From contig NZ_SNWM01000003.1 of NCBI RefSeq assembly GCF_004362245.1, positions 620,001-684,000 of the forward strand: a stretch of 64,000 nt of DNA, read 5' to 3'. The stretch is from Pedobacter duraquae. Its GTDB lineage: Bacteria > Bacteroidota > Bacteroidia > Sphingobacteriales > Sphingobacteriaceae. The position numbers and the translations under genes were made by a program. Shown here piece after piece: positions 7,837-18,681 of this stretch; positions within the stretch are counted from its first letter, which is position 1; every line of letters begins with the position of its first letter. A model generated the notes under the pieces. That model saw only the letters and a program-made list of their open reading frames with translations. It made no database searches and was not told the DNA's origin.

Positions 7837-9912
7837 ATGAGTAATAACCTGAGTGCCTATTTTTTTCTATGCCTTGTGGGCTGTCTGTTGCTTGGTGCGT
7901 TATTTGCCTGGGTGCTTTATCGCAATAGCGGGATATTGAAGGGTAAATGGGCAGTTGGCCTGGCCGTGTTGCGTGCCACCGTTATAGCAGCCTTGGCCTG
8001 GCTAATAGTTGCGCCTCTGTTTCAACATATCGCCTATACGCTGGAAAAGCCAATTGTCGTCATTGCTCAGGATAATTCCTTATCCATAGATCATGAACCT
8101 TCGGGTTTCAACCGCGATCTGTATGTTGAACATATGAAACAGCTCAAGGCGGCGCTCGAAAAAGATTATGACGTTAAAACTTATCATTTTAGCGACAGTG
8201 TCAAACCAGGGTTTGACTTTAAAAATCTTGGTAAACTTACAAACGCAGCACAACTGGTAAGCCAACTTAATGAAGAGTTTCAGAACAGAAACCTCGGGGC
8301 AGTTATTGTTGCAACAGATGGATTGTTCAATAGCGGTGGAAATCCAATCAGCATGTTAAATACACTTAGTGCCCCGGTGTACACCGTTGCCATGGGTGAT
8401 ACCATACCTCAAAAGGATTTGCTGATCGCCAACCTGAATTATAACCAACTCGTATACCTGGACAACGATTTTCCGCTAGAAGTAGAGGTACAAGCCTACC
8501 GTGCAAAGGGAGAAACAGCATTGCTTTCAGTATTTCAAGGTGCTAACCTTGTTGCGCGTCAAGCAGTAAACATTAATCTGGACGAATTTGATAAAACGAT
8601 CTCCCTCAAACTTCATGCGGCAAAGCCAGGTTTACAGCAATATACAATCAGGCTGTCTGAGCTTAAAAACGAAATCACCCTTAAAAACAATGAGCAAAAG
8701 ATATTAGTCGACGTGATTGACGACAGGCAGAAGGTGCTCATAGCTGCCGCAGGACCACATCCGGATATCTCTGCGCTCAAACAAGCCATAGAGCTCAATA
8801 AACATCTGGAGGTGAAAGTTGCTTTGGCAGAGGAGTTAAATAAGCTGAACCTTACCGATTATGGTCTGATCATATTATACCAGCTGCCTTCATCTAGTTT
8901 AAACACTGCAGCATTTGATGCCAGGCTTAAACAAGTCAAAGCTTCTGTATTTTACATCCTGGGCGCGCAGACCGATCTGAACGAATTTAACAGGGTTCAG
9001 GCTCAGGTCAGAGTGAGCTTGTTGAATAATGCACTTGAAGAATCTTATAGCAAGCTGAGCGGTGATTTTAGCTTGTTTCAGCTGACAGATTACGCTCAGA
9101 AGCAGATAGGTCTCTTCGAGCCGCTATTGGTACCCGGACTAAAAACCACCATAAATGGGGATGCTAAAATACTGTTAACACAGCGAAAAGAACGACAAGC
9201 AGATCCACAATTGTTTTTTATTGAACAAGGGACTGAAAAAGCCGGTTTTCTGATAGGGGAGGGCTTATGGCGCTGGAGACTTGAAGAAACTAAAGCAGGT
9301 AAGGAGCCACTGGCTTTTAATGAACTTATAGCGCAAACGATGCAGTATCTATCTGCGAAAGCCGACAAACGGAAATTCAGGGTATATACAGATAAGACAG
9401 ATTTTGACGAAAACGAACGGATTCAGCTCAATGCCCTACTCTATAATGATGCCTACCAACCAATTAATACACCTGATGTAAGTTTACAGCTTAAAGATGA
9501 GCAAGGTAAAGTCTTTAACTTTGTATTTGCCAGGCAGGCTTCGGTTTATCAACTCGATGCCGGGCTATTACCTCCTGGAAGTTACACCTATCAAGGCACC
9601 ACAACGCTTGGAAAACAGAAATTTACTGCGAACGGTGCATTTTTCGTCAATCCTTTAACGGCAGAATTCCAGCAAACCGTTGCAGACCATCAGCTGCTCT
9701 ATACGATGTCTGCGCAAACGAATGGTAAAATGGTGATGCCGGCGCAGGTGATGGAAATTGTTCAGTTGATTAAGGTTAACGACCAGGTTAAAACGCTTAG
9801 TTTAGAAGACCGAAAATATGAAGAACTCATTAACTTTAAGTGGATTTTTCTGTTGATATTGATGTTGCTGACTGTAGAATGGTTTATCAGAAAGAGAAAT
9901 GGGGTACTTTAA
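7837..9912 (+). CDS. Membrane protein with VWA-like MIDAS domain
   Basis: A 691-residue protein with two N-terminal membrane helices (about 6-28 and 38-62), a long extracytoplasmic domain and a C-terminal helix (about 667-683). A von Willebrand A-type metal site is suggested by Asp79-x-Ser81-x-Ser83 (DNSLS) and Thr160-Asp161-Gly162 (VATDG). Similar proteins occur widely in Bacteroidota without an assigned function, and I infer a cell-envelope role only. The ATG of the next gene directly abuts its stop codon, so the two are probably co-expressed. Confidence 0.75.
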   Translation: MSNNLSAYFFLCLVGCLLLGALFAWVLYRNSGILKGKWAVGLAVLRATVIAALAWLIVAPLFQHIAYTLEKPIVVIAQDNSLSIDHEPSGFNRDLYVEHMKQLKAALEKDYDVKTYHFSDSVKPGFDFKNLGKLTNAAQLVSQLNEEFQNRNLGAVIVATDGLFNSGGNPISMLNTLSAPVYTVAMGDTIPQKDLLIANLNYNQLVYLDNDFPLEVEVQAYRAKGETALLSVFQGANLVARQAVNINLDEFDKTISLKLHAAKPGLQQYTIRLSELKNEITLKNNEQKILVDVIDDRQKVLIAAAGPHPDISALKQAIELNKHLEVKVALAEELNKLNLTDYGLIILYQLPSSSLNTAAFDARLKQVKASVFYILGAQTDLNEFNRVQAQVRVSLLNNALEESYSKLSGDFSLFQLTDYAQKQIGLFEPLLVPGLKTTINGDAKILLTQRKERQADPQLFFIEQGTEKAGFLIGEGLWRWRLEETKAGKEPLAFNELIAQTMQYLSAKADKRKFRVYTDKTDFDENERIQLNALLYNDAYQPINTPDVSLQLKDEQGKVFNFVFARQASVYQLDAGLLPPGSYTYQGTTTLGKQKFTANGAFFVNPLTAEFQQTVADHQLLYTMSAQTNGKMVMPAQVMEIVQLIKVNDQVKTLSLEDRKYEELINFKWIFLLILMLLTVEWFIRKRNGVL

Positions 9913-10533
9913 ATGCAAGTTATGACAATCGGAACCTCTGAAGCCATCGAGATCCTGGGTACAATATCATTCGCGATATCTGGGTCTTTTGCAGCTATGC
10001 AAAAAAGGCTTGATCCTTTTGGAGTACTCATCATTGCCTTCGTCACGTCTATCGGTGGCGGAACTGTGCGGGATCTTTTGCTTGGAGATACACCTGTAGC
10101 CTGGATGAGAGACGTTAATTACTGCCTGCTGATCTTGCTGACCTCTATTGCTACTATCTTCTTTAAAAGACATATTAAGAAGTTTAAGGTTACACTATTC
10201 CTGTTTGATTCACTCGGACTAGGTTTGTTCACTATGCTGGGGTTACAGAAAGGAATTGTTTTCGGTTTGAGTCCAGGGATTTGCGTGGCACTGGGTACGA
10301 TTACAGGATGTTTTGGTGGAATTATCCGCGATACGTTGCTGAACACCATCCCGCTTATTTTTAGGAAAGAAGTGTATGCAACGGCATGCATTATGGGAGG
10401 CATATTGTATTTCTCTCTGGTTCATTTCCAAATGAAATCAGATTTGGCCAAAGTAGCTGTAATTGCTTTTATATTTACCTTGAGGGTGATTGTGGTGCGC
10501 TATAAACTAAGCCTTCCGAAATTTGGATATTAG
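9913..10533 (+). CDS. TRIC-type cation channel family protein (UPF0126/YicG-like)
   Basis: A 206-residue polytopic membrane protein with about seven hydrophobic segments and two related halves. Each half has a Gly-rich GGxxRDxLL motif (GGGTVRDLLLGD near 50; GGIIRDTLLN near 137), the hallmark of the UPF0126 family now linked to trimeric intracellular cation channels. Transport specificity in bacteria is unclear. It begins at the base following the upstream stop, and its own stop overlaps the convergent divIC-like gene by 4 nt. Confidence 0.85.
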   Translation: MQVMTIGTSEAIEILGTISFAISGSFAAMQKRLDPFGVLIIAFVTSIGGGTVRDLLLGDTPVAWMRDVNYCLLILLTSIATIFFKRHIKKFKVTLFLFDSLGLGLFTMLGLQKGIVFGLSPGICVALGTITGCFGGIIRDTLLNTIPLIFRKEVYATACIMGGILYFSLVHFQMKSDLAKVAVIAFIFTLRVIVVRYKLSLPKFGY

Positions 10534-10829
10534 TCTTTTGCAGGAGCTTTAACGATCACGAAGACATCTTCGTTGTCTTTTTTCATGAAATACTTTTCAC
10601 GCGCAAATTTTTCTGCAGTATTCAAATCTGTTGTCAACTCGTCCAAATCTTTCTTGACATGCGTAATTTCCTTTTCATAGAAGTCTTTCTCCACTTGCAA
10701 CTTATTAACTTCAGTGCGGTATTCATATTGAGAAAGCATATCATTCTTATCAAAAAACAGCATCCAAACTACAAATGCCACTGCTGATAGAAAATACTTA
10801 TTCTGGAAAAGTGTTAATAAACGCTTCAT
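10530..10829 (-). CDS. Septum-formation initiator, FtsB/DivIC family
   Basis: A 99-residue bitopic protein: short cytoplasmic N-terminus, one membrane helix (about 12-24) and a periplasmic coiled coil (about 30-75) ending in the family-typical AREKYFMKKDNEDVFVI. FtsB/DivIC proteins link early and late division proteins by pairing with FtsL. A -7 box ends 5 nt before the ATG, implying a near-leaderless transcript. In Bacteroidota this gene is often beside eno, as here (downstream of eno, same strand, separated by a terminator). Confidence 0.88.
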   Translation of the reverse strand: MKRLLTLFQNKYFLSAVAFVVWMLFFDKNDMLSQYEYRTEVNKLQVEKDFYEKEITHVKKDLDELTTDLNTAEKFAREKYFMKKDNEDVFVIVKAPAKD

Positions 10830-10834
10830 TGCAA

Positions 10835-10842
10835 CAAATATA
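10835..10842 (-). promoter_or_regulatory. -7 box of the divIC-like gene
   Basis: On the minus strand TATATTTG matches TAnnTTTG, with 5 nt between it and the start codon at 10829. Confidence 0.55.
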
Positions 10843-10907
10843 TATATTTCTACTAAGCTTCGGTTTATTTATCAGATTTACAAATCTGCTTTGTTAACAT
10901 ATTAACA

Positions 10908-10967
10908 TAAAAAAGCCCGGATCAGATAGTATGCTTACGCTAAGTAAGAAAACTACCGATCCGGGCT
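10908..10967 (-). terminator. Terminator of eno
   Basis: Arms AGCCCGGATC / GATCCGGGCT enclose a 34-nt loop that can fold further (CTTAC/GTAAG). On the minus strand a T run follows. It lies 19 nt after the eno stop. Confidence 0.85.
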
Positions 10968-10985
10968 CCTGCTTAAAAAGCAGAA

Positions 10986-12392
<1,407 letters not shown>

Positions 12393-12405
12393 CTAAGTCG
12401 CTAAA

Positions 12406-13497
12406 TTACTCCCATTTGAATACTTTTACGGCCACTGCGTAAATGCCAAAACCCCAGATCACCATAATCAGAATTTGTTGTTTAACATCCCATAAACCAG
12501 CACCCTCAAATGCTACCTTTCTCATTGCGTCATTCAGGTAAGTTAATGGAAGTGCTCTGCTGATTGGCTGCAGCCAGCTAGGGAATGCCTCAATGGAGAA
12601 AAAAGTGCCTGACAACAGGAATTGTGGAAGGGTGATGATATTAGAGATTGGCGGAATAGTACTTTCGCTTTTTGCCAGTCCGGAAACCACAAATCCAAAG
12701 CCCATAAAAACGATGACACCGATAGTTGCCAGAAGTAACATGTTGATTACCGTAACTGCGCCATGAATTAACGTGAAGCTAAAAAAGAAGTGTCCGATCA
12801 GAATAATGAATAAAGCTCCGATCAGCGCAAATCCAATCCTTGCAATTCCTTCGCCCAAAACGATGCTGGATCGTTTTACAGGCGTAGCAAAAAACCGCTT
12901 GATAACCAGTGTTTGACGCAGGCTAAAGAATACAAAAGCGGTGCCGAATACTCCTGTGCTTAACAATGAGAACCCCAATTGTCCGGGAAGAATAAAATCT
13001 ATCGTGCGGTAAACTCTGCCGGTTACGGTGCTTTCATTTAGTTGTGCTACACTGGGTTGAACGTCTTTGGTATTGATGGTGTATAAAACGTTATTCAATA
13101 TGGATTTTAGAATGTTTGCCTTGTCTCTGGAGGCACCGGCATACTTTACGTCTGCACGGTAAGCAGGAATTCCAGCGGGGTTTTTTCTTACATCTATTAC
13201 GGCGTCAATGCTGCCCTTTTCCAAACCGATTTGCAGCTCTTTCTGTTCTTTACCCTTGATCAGGTTTACGACAGCCACTTTTTCCAACGCACCAATTACG
13301 GGGTTTGTTACATCAGAGCCCGGTGCTATAGCCAGATCTACACGTACACCACCACCGCCAAGAAATCCGAAAACAAGAATAAAAATGAGTGGGAAGGCCA
13401 GGGTAAAGACTACTGCAGAAGGACTGCGCATAATGGATCTGAAGCTGGCTTTGGCCAGTGCCAGGGTTGCTTTGGTATTATTATAAGGTTTGTTCAT
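12406..13497 (-). CDS. ABC-2 type transporter permease
   Basis: Membrane subunit of an ABC exporter, 363 residues from the ATG at 13497, which lies 10 nt after the ATPase stop. The frame stays open to 13590, but that would overlap the ATPase by 83 nt. One helix follows the N-terminus (about 30-50), then comes an extracytoplasmic domain and a C-terminal cluster of about five helices, including a PQFLLSGTFF-type segment typical of ABC-2 permeases with drug or nodulation-factor-type exporters. Substrate unknown. It forms a two-gene unit with the upstream ATPase. Confidence 0.88.
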   Translation of the reverse strand: MNKPYNNTKATLALAKASFRSIMRSPSAVVFTLAFPLIFILVFGFLGGGGVRVDLAIAPGSDVTNPVIGALEKVAVVNLIKGKEQKELQIGLEKGSIDAVIDVRKNPAGIPAYRADVKYAGASRDKANILKSILNNVLYTINTKDVQPSVAQLNESTVTGRVYRTIDFILPGQLGFSLLSTGVFGTAFVFFSLRQTLVIKRFFATPVKRSSIVLGEGIARIGFALIGALFIILIGHFFFSFTLIHGAVTVINMLLLATIGVIVFMGFGFVVSGLAKSESTIPPISNIITLPQFLLSGTFFSIEAFPSWLQPISRALPLTYLNDAMRKVAFEGAGLWDVKQQILIMVIWGFGIYAVAVKVFKWE

Positions 13498-13507
13498 GGC
13501 GCTTAAA

Positions 13508-14275
13508 TTATCCCTCACGCCATTCCTGGCCAGTAAGGTTGATGAATACATCCTCCAGATTTGCTTTTTTGACTTCTTTTTTACGCTCAAAACCGCTGTT
13601 GATCAGATTGTCGATTAACTGGTCGGGGGTATCTAAGGCAATGATCTCTCCGCGCTCAACAAAAGCAACGCGGTCACAAAGTTGTTCAGCCTCGTCCATA
13701 TAATGGGTGGTAAGAACAACGGTAGTGCCATTGCTGCGGATTTCGGAAATGAGATCCCAAAGGTTACGCCTTGCCTGTGGATCCAGGCCTGTAGTAGGCT
13801 CGTCCAGGAAGATAATCTTTGGTGAGTTGATTAACGTGGTCGCAATTGAGAAGCGTTGTTTTTGTCCTCCGGAAAGGGCTTTGTATTTAGCTTTCGCTTT
13901 ATCCTGCAGGTTTACTTTTTCCAGCATATCCATGGGCTTGATATCAACCCCATATAATCCGGAAAAAAGTTCCATCAGTTCCACAAGGTTCAGGTTTGGA
14001 TAATAACCAGCTGCCTGCAGCTGAACACCAATAATCTGCTTGATAGCCCCAGCGTCGTGATCTACAGAAAATCCATCTACAGTAATTTCCCCCGATGTCT
14101 TTGCCCGCAGGGTTTCAATGATTTCAAGTGTAGTGGTTTTTCCAGCACCATTAGGGCCAAGTAACCCAAAGATTTCATTCTCGTAAACATCAAAGCTGAT
14201 GCCTTTTACAGCGGTAAAATCATCATAGGTCTTTACGAGATTTTTGACGCTGATGATGGCTTTTGATCTATCCAT
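13508..14275 (-). CDS. ABC transporter ATP-binding protein
   Basis: Nucleotide-binding subunit of the exporter, 255 residues. Walker A is GPNGAGKTT (about 38-46), the signature is LSGGQKQR, Walker B is IIFLDEPTTGLDP and the switch histidine is in LTTHYMDEA. The domain order and the C-terminal tail match the CcmA/daunorubicin-resistance-type family that pairs with ABC-2 permeases. It is first in the pair, with a large inverted repeat in the intergenic DNA upstream. Confidence 0.92.
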   Translation of the reverse strand: MDRSKAIISVKNLVKTYDDFTAVKGISFDVYENEIFGLLGPNGAGKTTTLEIIETLRAKTSGEITVDGFSVDHDAGAIKQIIGVQLQAAGYYPNLNLVELMELFSGLYGVDIKPMDMLEKVNLQDKAKAKYKALSGGQKQRFSIATTLINSPKIIFLDEPTTGLDPQARRNLWDLISEIRSNGTTVVLTTHYMDEAEQLCDRVAFVERGEIIALDTPDQLIDNLINSGFERKKEVKKANLEDVFINLTGQEWREG

Positions 14276-14287
14276 GTTATAAATGTA

Positions 14288-14331
14288 AGAAGCTTTAGAA
14301 AAATAGGAAATGATATTTTTCTAAAGCTTCT
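14288..14331. repeat. Perfect 18-bp inverted repeat between carA and the ABC ATPase gene
   Basis: Arms AGAAGCTTTAGAAAAATA and its exact complement are separated by 8 nt. The repeat lies 37 nt after the carA stop and 12 nt before the ATPase start on the minus strand. No T run follows on either strand, so it is not a typical intrinsic terminator. It may be a 3'-end stem or an operator. Confidence 0.7.
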
Positions 14332-14368
14332 AATATGTCGGTAAAATGATGGTTTACACCGGTAAATA

Positions 14369-15481
14369 TTACCAGCTCAGCTCTCCTTTGATCAGGTTTA
14401 CGAAATCATCAAACAAATAGCGTGAATCATGCGGGCCTGGAGAAGACTCCGGGTGGTACTGTACAGAAAAGGCTTTCTTGCCTTTCACACGGATACCTTC
14501 GATAGACTGGTCGTTCAAATTGATATGTGTAATTTCAACTTTATCAGAGTTTCTTACCTCGTCAGGAACAACACCGAAACCGTGATTCTGAGAAGTAATT
14601 TCACAGTGATTTTTGATGATGTTTTTTACGGGGTGATTTAAACCGCGGTGACCGTTAAACATTTTCATAGTATTGATGCCGTTGGCTTGTGCCAGTAACT
14701 GATGACCTAAGCAAATACCGAACAATGGTTTGTCGGTTGCCAGGATTGACTTTACAGTCTCGATAGCATAAGGCATCGCCGATGGATCACCAGGACCATT
14801 AGAAATAAAATAAGCATCTGCACCCCAGGCTTCCATTTCCTCAAATGTAGTTTTAGCAGGAAATACCTGTACATACAGGTCTCTCTCGTCAAAATTGCGA
14901 AGGGTATTCTTTTTGATGCCGAAATCCAGGGCTGCAACTTTATAGGTCGCATCTGGAGAACCGTAGAAATAAGGTTCTTTAGTAGATACCTGAGAAGACA
15001 ATTCCAAACCATCCATTTCAGGCACTGAGGCTAGCTTGAGTTTCAGTTCTTCAATGTCGGTAATTTCAGATGAAATGATCGCATTCATCGCACCTTTCTC
15101 ACGGATATGTCTTACCAGTAAACGGGTGTCGATATCTGAGATGCCGACGATATTTTCATTCTGGAAATAGTCCTGGATAGACTCTGAAGCTTCCTTGCGA
15201 CTGTAGCCAATATTAAAATTCTTACAAACCAATCCGGCAATCTTAATGCTGTCGGACTCGATCTCATCTTTATGGATACCGTAGTTTCCGATATGGGCAT
15301 TTGTGGTAACCATGATCTGCCCGAAATAGGAAGGATCCGTAAAGATTTCCTGGTAGCCTGTCATACCTGTATTGAAACAGATTTCTCCAGTTGTAGTGCC
15401 AATTTTTCCGGCTGCTCTTCCGTAAAATACGGTACCGTCGGCCAGTAACAAGATAGCAGGTAACTTGGTGTAATTAGTCAT
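14369..15481 (-). CDS. carA: Carbamoyl-phosphate synthase small (glutaminase) subunit
   Basis: Glutamine amidotransferase subunit that supplies ammonia to CarB for carbamoyl phosphate, used in arginine and pyrimidine synthesis. The N-terminal CarA domain (about 1-150) precedes a class I glutaminase domain with nucleophile Cys257 (FGICLGHQ) and His343/Glu345 (YHPES). At 370 residues it is full length. carB is not adjacent within the window, so the large subunit must be encoded elsewhere. Confidence 0.97.
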   Translation of the reverse strand: MTNYTKLPAILLLADGTVFYGRAAGKIGTTTGEICFNTGMTGYQEIFTDPSYFGQIMVTTNAHIGNYGIHKDEIESDSIKIAGLVCKNFNIGYSRKEASESIQDYFQNENIVGISDIDTRLLVRHIREKGAMNAIISSEITDIEELKLKLASVPEMDGLELSSQVSTKEPYFYGSPDATYKVAALDFGIKKNTLRNFDERDLYVQVFPAKTTFEEMEAWGADAYFISNGPGDPSAMPYAIETVKSILATDKPLFGICLGHQLLAQANGINTMKMFNGHRGLNHPVKNIIKNHCEITSQNHGFGVVPDEVRNSDKVEITHINLNDQSIEGIRVKGKKAFSVQYHPESSPGPHDSRYLFDDFVNLIKGELSW

Positions 15482-15626
15482 GATAATAATCAGAAGTTAG
15501 GGTAAGAAAAGGAAAGAAAAAAGAGGGAATTGCGACAAGATTGCCGCCTATGTAATCAACCAAAATACTGTGATCCAACCCGTTCATTTTCGGGATACAA
15601 AGATAGGTTTTATGGGGAATTAAACC

Positions 15627-15634
15627 TAATTTTG
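15627..15634 (+). promoter_or_regulatory. -7 box of panB
   Basis: TAATTTTG matches TAnnTTTG, 19 nt before the panB ATG, the same spacing as at aguB. Confidence 0.5.
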
Positions 15635-15653
15635 TTCGATAAAACTATAAAAC

Positions 15654-16469
15654 ATGTCTCAGCATAAAGAAGTAAAACGCATCACGACCCATATTCTGCA
15701 GGAAATGAAACAAAGCGGCGAGAAAATTGCCATGCTTACCGCCTATGATTATTCTATGGCGACTATCCTTGATGATGCCGGTCTCGATGTTTTACTGGTT
15801 GGTGATTCTGCTTCAAATGTGATGGCAGGGCATGAGACCACATTGCCTATTACACTGGATCAAATGATCTATCATGCACAGAGTGTGGTGAGGGGCGCGA
15901 GTCGCGCATTTGTGGTTGTCGACCTTCCTTTCGGTAGCTATCAGGGAAACTCAAAAGAGGCCCTGAACTCTGCAATACGTATTATGAAAGAATCCGGTGC
16001 CCATGGTGTTAAACTTGAAGGCGGAACAGAAGTTGTTGATTCTATAGAGCGTATTATTACGGCTGGAATTCCAGTAATGGGCCACCTTGGGCTTACTCCG
16101 CAATCTATTTATAAATTCGGTACTTATACAGTAAGAGCTAAAGACGAAGCAGAGGCTGAAAAACTGAAAACTGATGCGCTGGCATTACAGCAGGCGGGAT
16201 GTTTTGGCGTTGTGCTTGAGAAAATCCCTGCAAAGCTTGCTAAAACGGTGAGCGAAAGCCTGCATATCCCTACTATTGGTATTGGCGCCGGACCAGATTG
16301 CGACGGACAGGTACTTGTTGTTAATGATATGATTGGCCTGACTAAAGGCTTTAAGCCGCGTTTCTTAAGACAATATCTGAACTTGTATGAAGGAATCATG
16401 GGTGCTGCGCAATCTTACATCAAAGATGTTAAAGCAAATGACTTCCCTAACGAAAAGGAACAATATTAA
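15654..16469 (+). CDS. panB: 3-methyl-2-oxobutanoate hydroxymethyltransferase
   Basis: First committed step of pantothenate synthesis: transfers a hydroxymethyl group from methylenetetrahydrofolate to 2-oxoisovalerate to give ketopantoate. The TIM-barrel signatures [36 protein letters not shown] and GHLGLTPQ are all present. At 271 residues it is full length. Its stop codon overlaps the start of the pseudouridine synthase gene by 1 nt (TAATG), so the two are translationally coupled. Confidence 0.97.
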   Translation: MSQHKEVKRITTHILQEMKQSGEKIAMLTAYDYSMATILDDAGLDVLLVGDSASNVMAGHETTLPITLDQMIYHAQSVVRGASRAFVVVDLPFGSYQGNSKEALNSAIRIMKESGAHGVKLEGGTEVVDSIERIITAGIPVMGHLGLTPQSIYKFGTYTVRAKDEAEAEKLKTDALALQQAGCFGVVLEKIPAKLAKTVSESLHIPTIGIGAGPDCDGQVLVVNDMIGLTKGFKPRFLRQYLNLYEGIMGAAQSYIKDVKANDFPNEKEQY

Positions 16470-17155
16470 TGGCGGTTACCCCATCGGATATACTTTATGA
16501 AGATAACCACCTGATAGCGATCAATAAGCGCGCGGGTGACATTGTGCAGGTTGATGAGACTGGCGACAAGCCCCTGGATGAAATGGTAAAGAGTTACCTT
16601 GTCGCTACCTATAACAAACCAAATACTGCTTTTCTGGGCGTTGTACATCGGCTAGATAGGCCCGTTAGTGGTGTCATCCTGTTTGCTAAAACAAGCAAGG
16701 CGCTCGAACGTATGAACGCTGCATTCAAGAATAGGGAAGTTAAAAAAACGTATTGGGCAGTAGTGAGGAACAGGCCTGCAAAACCCTCCGGAACACTGGT
16801 GCATTGGTTGGTGAAAAACCCGCAGAAAAATGTGGTTACACCACATCTCAGTGAGGTTCCCGGCAGTCAGCGTGCAGAATTAAGTTACAAGCTTATTGGC
16901 GAACTTGGTGGCTATTACCTGATGGAAATTGATCCTTTAACAGGGCGTTCGCATCAAATCAGGGTACAGCTTTCAACTTTGGGCTGTCCAATAGTGGGTG
17001 ATAATAAATATGGATACCCGAGGGGTAGCAGAAAGGGCAGTATCTGCCTGCATGCACGCCGACTTCAGTTTACGCATCCCGTTAAAAAAGAACCTGTAAA
17101 TATTTTCGCGAAGTTGCCTGTTGACGGCTTTTGGGAAAGGTTCGAAAACTTCTAA
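16469..17155 (+). CDS. RluA-family pseudouridine synthase
   Basis: Isomerises uridine to pseudouridine in RNA. The catalytic Asp is in the HRLDRPVSGV motif near residue 59, and RSHQIRVQL near 159 is also characteristic. At 228 residues it consists of the catalytic domain only, without an N-terminal S4 RNA-binding domain, so it is of the small RluA/TruC-like kind; the target RNA position cannot be read from sequence. Coupled to panB by a 1-nt overlap and followed by a bidirectional terminator. Confidence 0.9.
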   Translation: MAVTPSDILYEDNHLIAINKRAGDIVQVDETGDKPLDEMVKSYLVATYNKPNTAFLGVVHRLDRPVSGVILFAKTSKALERMNAAFKNREVKKTYWAVVRNRPAKPSGTLVHWLVKNPQKNVVTPHLSEVPGSQRAELSYKLIGELGGYYLMEIDPLTGRSHQIRVQLSTLGCPIVGDNKYGYPRGSRKGSICLHARRLQFTHPVKKEPVNIFAKLPVDGFWERFENF

Positions 17156-17159
17156 AGCA

Positions 17160-17192
17160 TAAAAAAACCTGGGCTTAACCCAGGTCTTTTGT
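17160..17192. terminator. Bidirectional terminator between rluA-like and GH30 genes
   Basis: Stem ACCTGGG / CCCAGGT with loop CTTAA. T-rich runs follow on both strands (CTTTTGTTT on +, seven T on -), between convergent stops at 17155 and 17193. Confidence 0.88.
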
Positions 17193-18647
17193 TTACCAGA
17201 TATAGGTGCCGACGGCGCCTGCTGCCAGGTTGGTATTGATAGACTTTCCTGCAATCCGGACATTGAAGAATTGCGTTGCCGTATTATTATTAACCACAAT
17301 TAATACCTTTTTGCCTTCGGGAGTTTTAAAAGCAACATTATTCAGGTTGTTGGTAACTGTGGATGCAATACGTACAGAACCAGCCTTTACAAACTTGGAG
17401 GCATGGCCTACAGTATAATAAGCAACATTTCTTACTACGCCAGGGTTAATGGTTAAAGCACCCAGGCAGGTAGTACAGCCACCTACTGTATGTGGGCCAT
17501 AGGATGGATCTGCTGCCAGGTTCCACTCCAACACATTTCTGCTCCAATTCCGCGTAGCACCAATGATCAGGTTAGTAACGTGCCATTTCAAATCTTCAGC
17601 AAAGTTGCCAGGTCCGCCAACCCATTGCTCAGTGAAGTAAATGTTCTTGTTTGGATAAGCATCATGTACAGGAGTTAATGCTGTAATACTCCCCCCATAT
17701 AAGTGAAATGCTGACCCATCTACAAATTCGCGCGCTGCAGGATCCGCTAAAATAGTAAGCGGGTATTCTGGTCTGTCAGCATTATGATCGTAGGTGATAA
17801 TTTTGGTTGTTAATCCAGCAGTTTTAAACGCAGGACCCAATGCCGATTTAATAAATACGGTCTGTGCTGTAGCATCCATATACATGCTAGGGGTATTGTC
17901 TGGATTTAGTGGCTCGTTCTGAACGGTAATGGCATCGATGGTGATGCCCTGCGCTTTCATTGCCTGAATATATTTTACAAAGTATGTTGCATAAGACTGA
18001 TAATATTCTGGTTTAAGACTTCCACCTTTGAAAGAGTTTTTATCCTTCATCCATAAAGGGGCAGTCCATGGAGAACCTAGAATTTTAATTGCAGGATTGA
18101 TAGCGATGATCTTTTTAAGGATCGGAACAAGATCCGTCATCTCCTTACTGATGGAGAACTTGTCTTGAGGAACGTCGGTAGCTCCCGAGCTCAGGTCATT
18201 ATATGTAAAAGTATCAGCACTTAAATCTGAAGCACCAATACTTATCCTCAGATAGTTTACACCGATTGCATTATCATCGTTTGAGAAAAGTTCTTTTAAT
18301 AGGGCATCTTTTTCTGTTGCACCCATGGTGTTGATCAACGTTGCACTTCCGCCGGTCAGCGTATATCCAAAGCCGTCGATAGTCTGAAAAACCTGACTTT
18401 CATCTACGTCGATCACGGGATCGGTATTCATGCTGGAAGAGAAATTGAGGGCGATATTTTGCTTTTGTAACTTAACACTTTGATCACCTCTTGTTATCCA
18501 CAGTGCAACTTCACTGGTCACGGGTACTACTGGTGGAACAACTGGAGGGTCTACGGGCGTAACTGCGGCGTTCTTTTTGGAACAGGATAATGCAGTTATA
18601 AAAATCAGGCATGCGAACACCTGTGCTGACATTCTTTTCATAATCAT
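17193..18647 (-). CDS. Glycoside hydrolase family 30 lipoprotein
   Basis: A TIM-barrel glycosidase of the GH30 glucosylceramidase/endo-1,6-beta-glucanase type, with a C-terminal beta-sandwich typical of the family. The acid/base is Glu245 (VQNEP) and the nucleophile Glu340 (YFTEQW). The N-terminus has a lipoprotein signal with lipobox Cys22 (ITALSC), followed by a Pro/Val-rich linker (about 31-44), so it is probably anchored at the outer membrane. Substrate is likely a beta-linked glucan but cannot be fixed. Several ATGs (18647, 18641, 18632) are possible starts. No SusCD pair is adjacent. Confidence 0.9.
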   Translation of the reverse strand: MIMKRMSAQVFACLIFITALSCSKKNAAVTPVDPPVVPPVVPVTSEVALWITRGDQSVKLQKQNIALNFSSSMNTDPVIDVDESQVFQTIDGFGYTLTGGSATLINTMGATEKDALLKELFSNDDNAIGVNYLRISIGASDLSADTFTYNDLSSGATDVPQDKFSISKEMTDLVPILKKIIAINPAIKILGSPWTAPLWMKDKNSFKGGSLKPEYYQSYATYFVKYIQAMKAQGITIDAITVQNEPLNPDNTPSMYMDATAQTVFIKSALGPAFKTAGLTTKIITYDHNADRPEYPLTILADPAAREFVDGSAFHLYGGSITALTPVHDAYPNKNIYFTEQWVGGPGNFAEDLKWHVTNLIIGATRNWSRNVLEWNLAADPSYGPHTVGGCTTCLGALTINPGVVRNVAYYTVGHASKFVKAGSVRIASTVTNNLNNVAFKTPEGKKVLIVVNNNTATQFFNVRIAGKSINTNLAAGAVGTYIW

Positions 18648-18681
18648 ATTTGGTTATGATAAAGATATGTTTTTTTAAATG

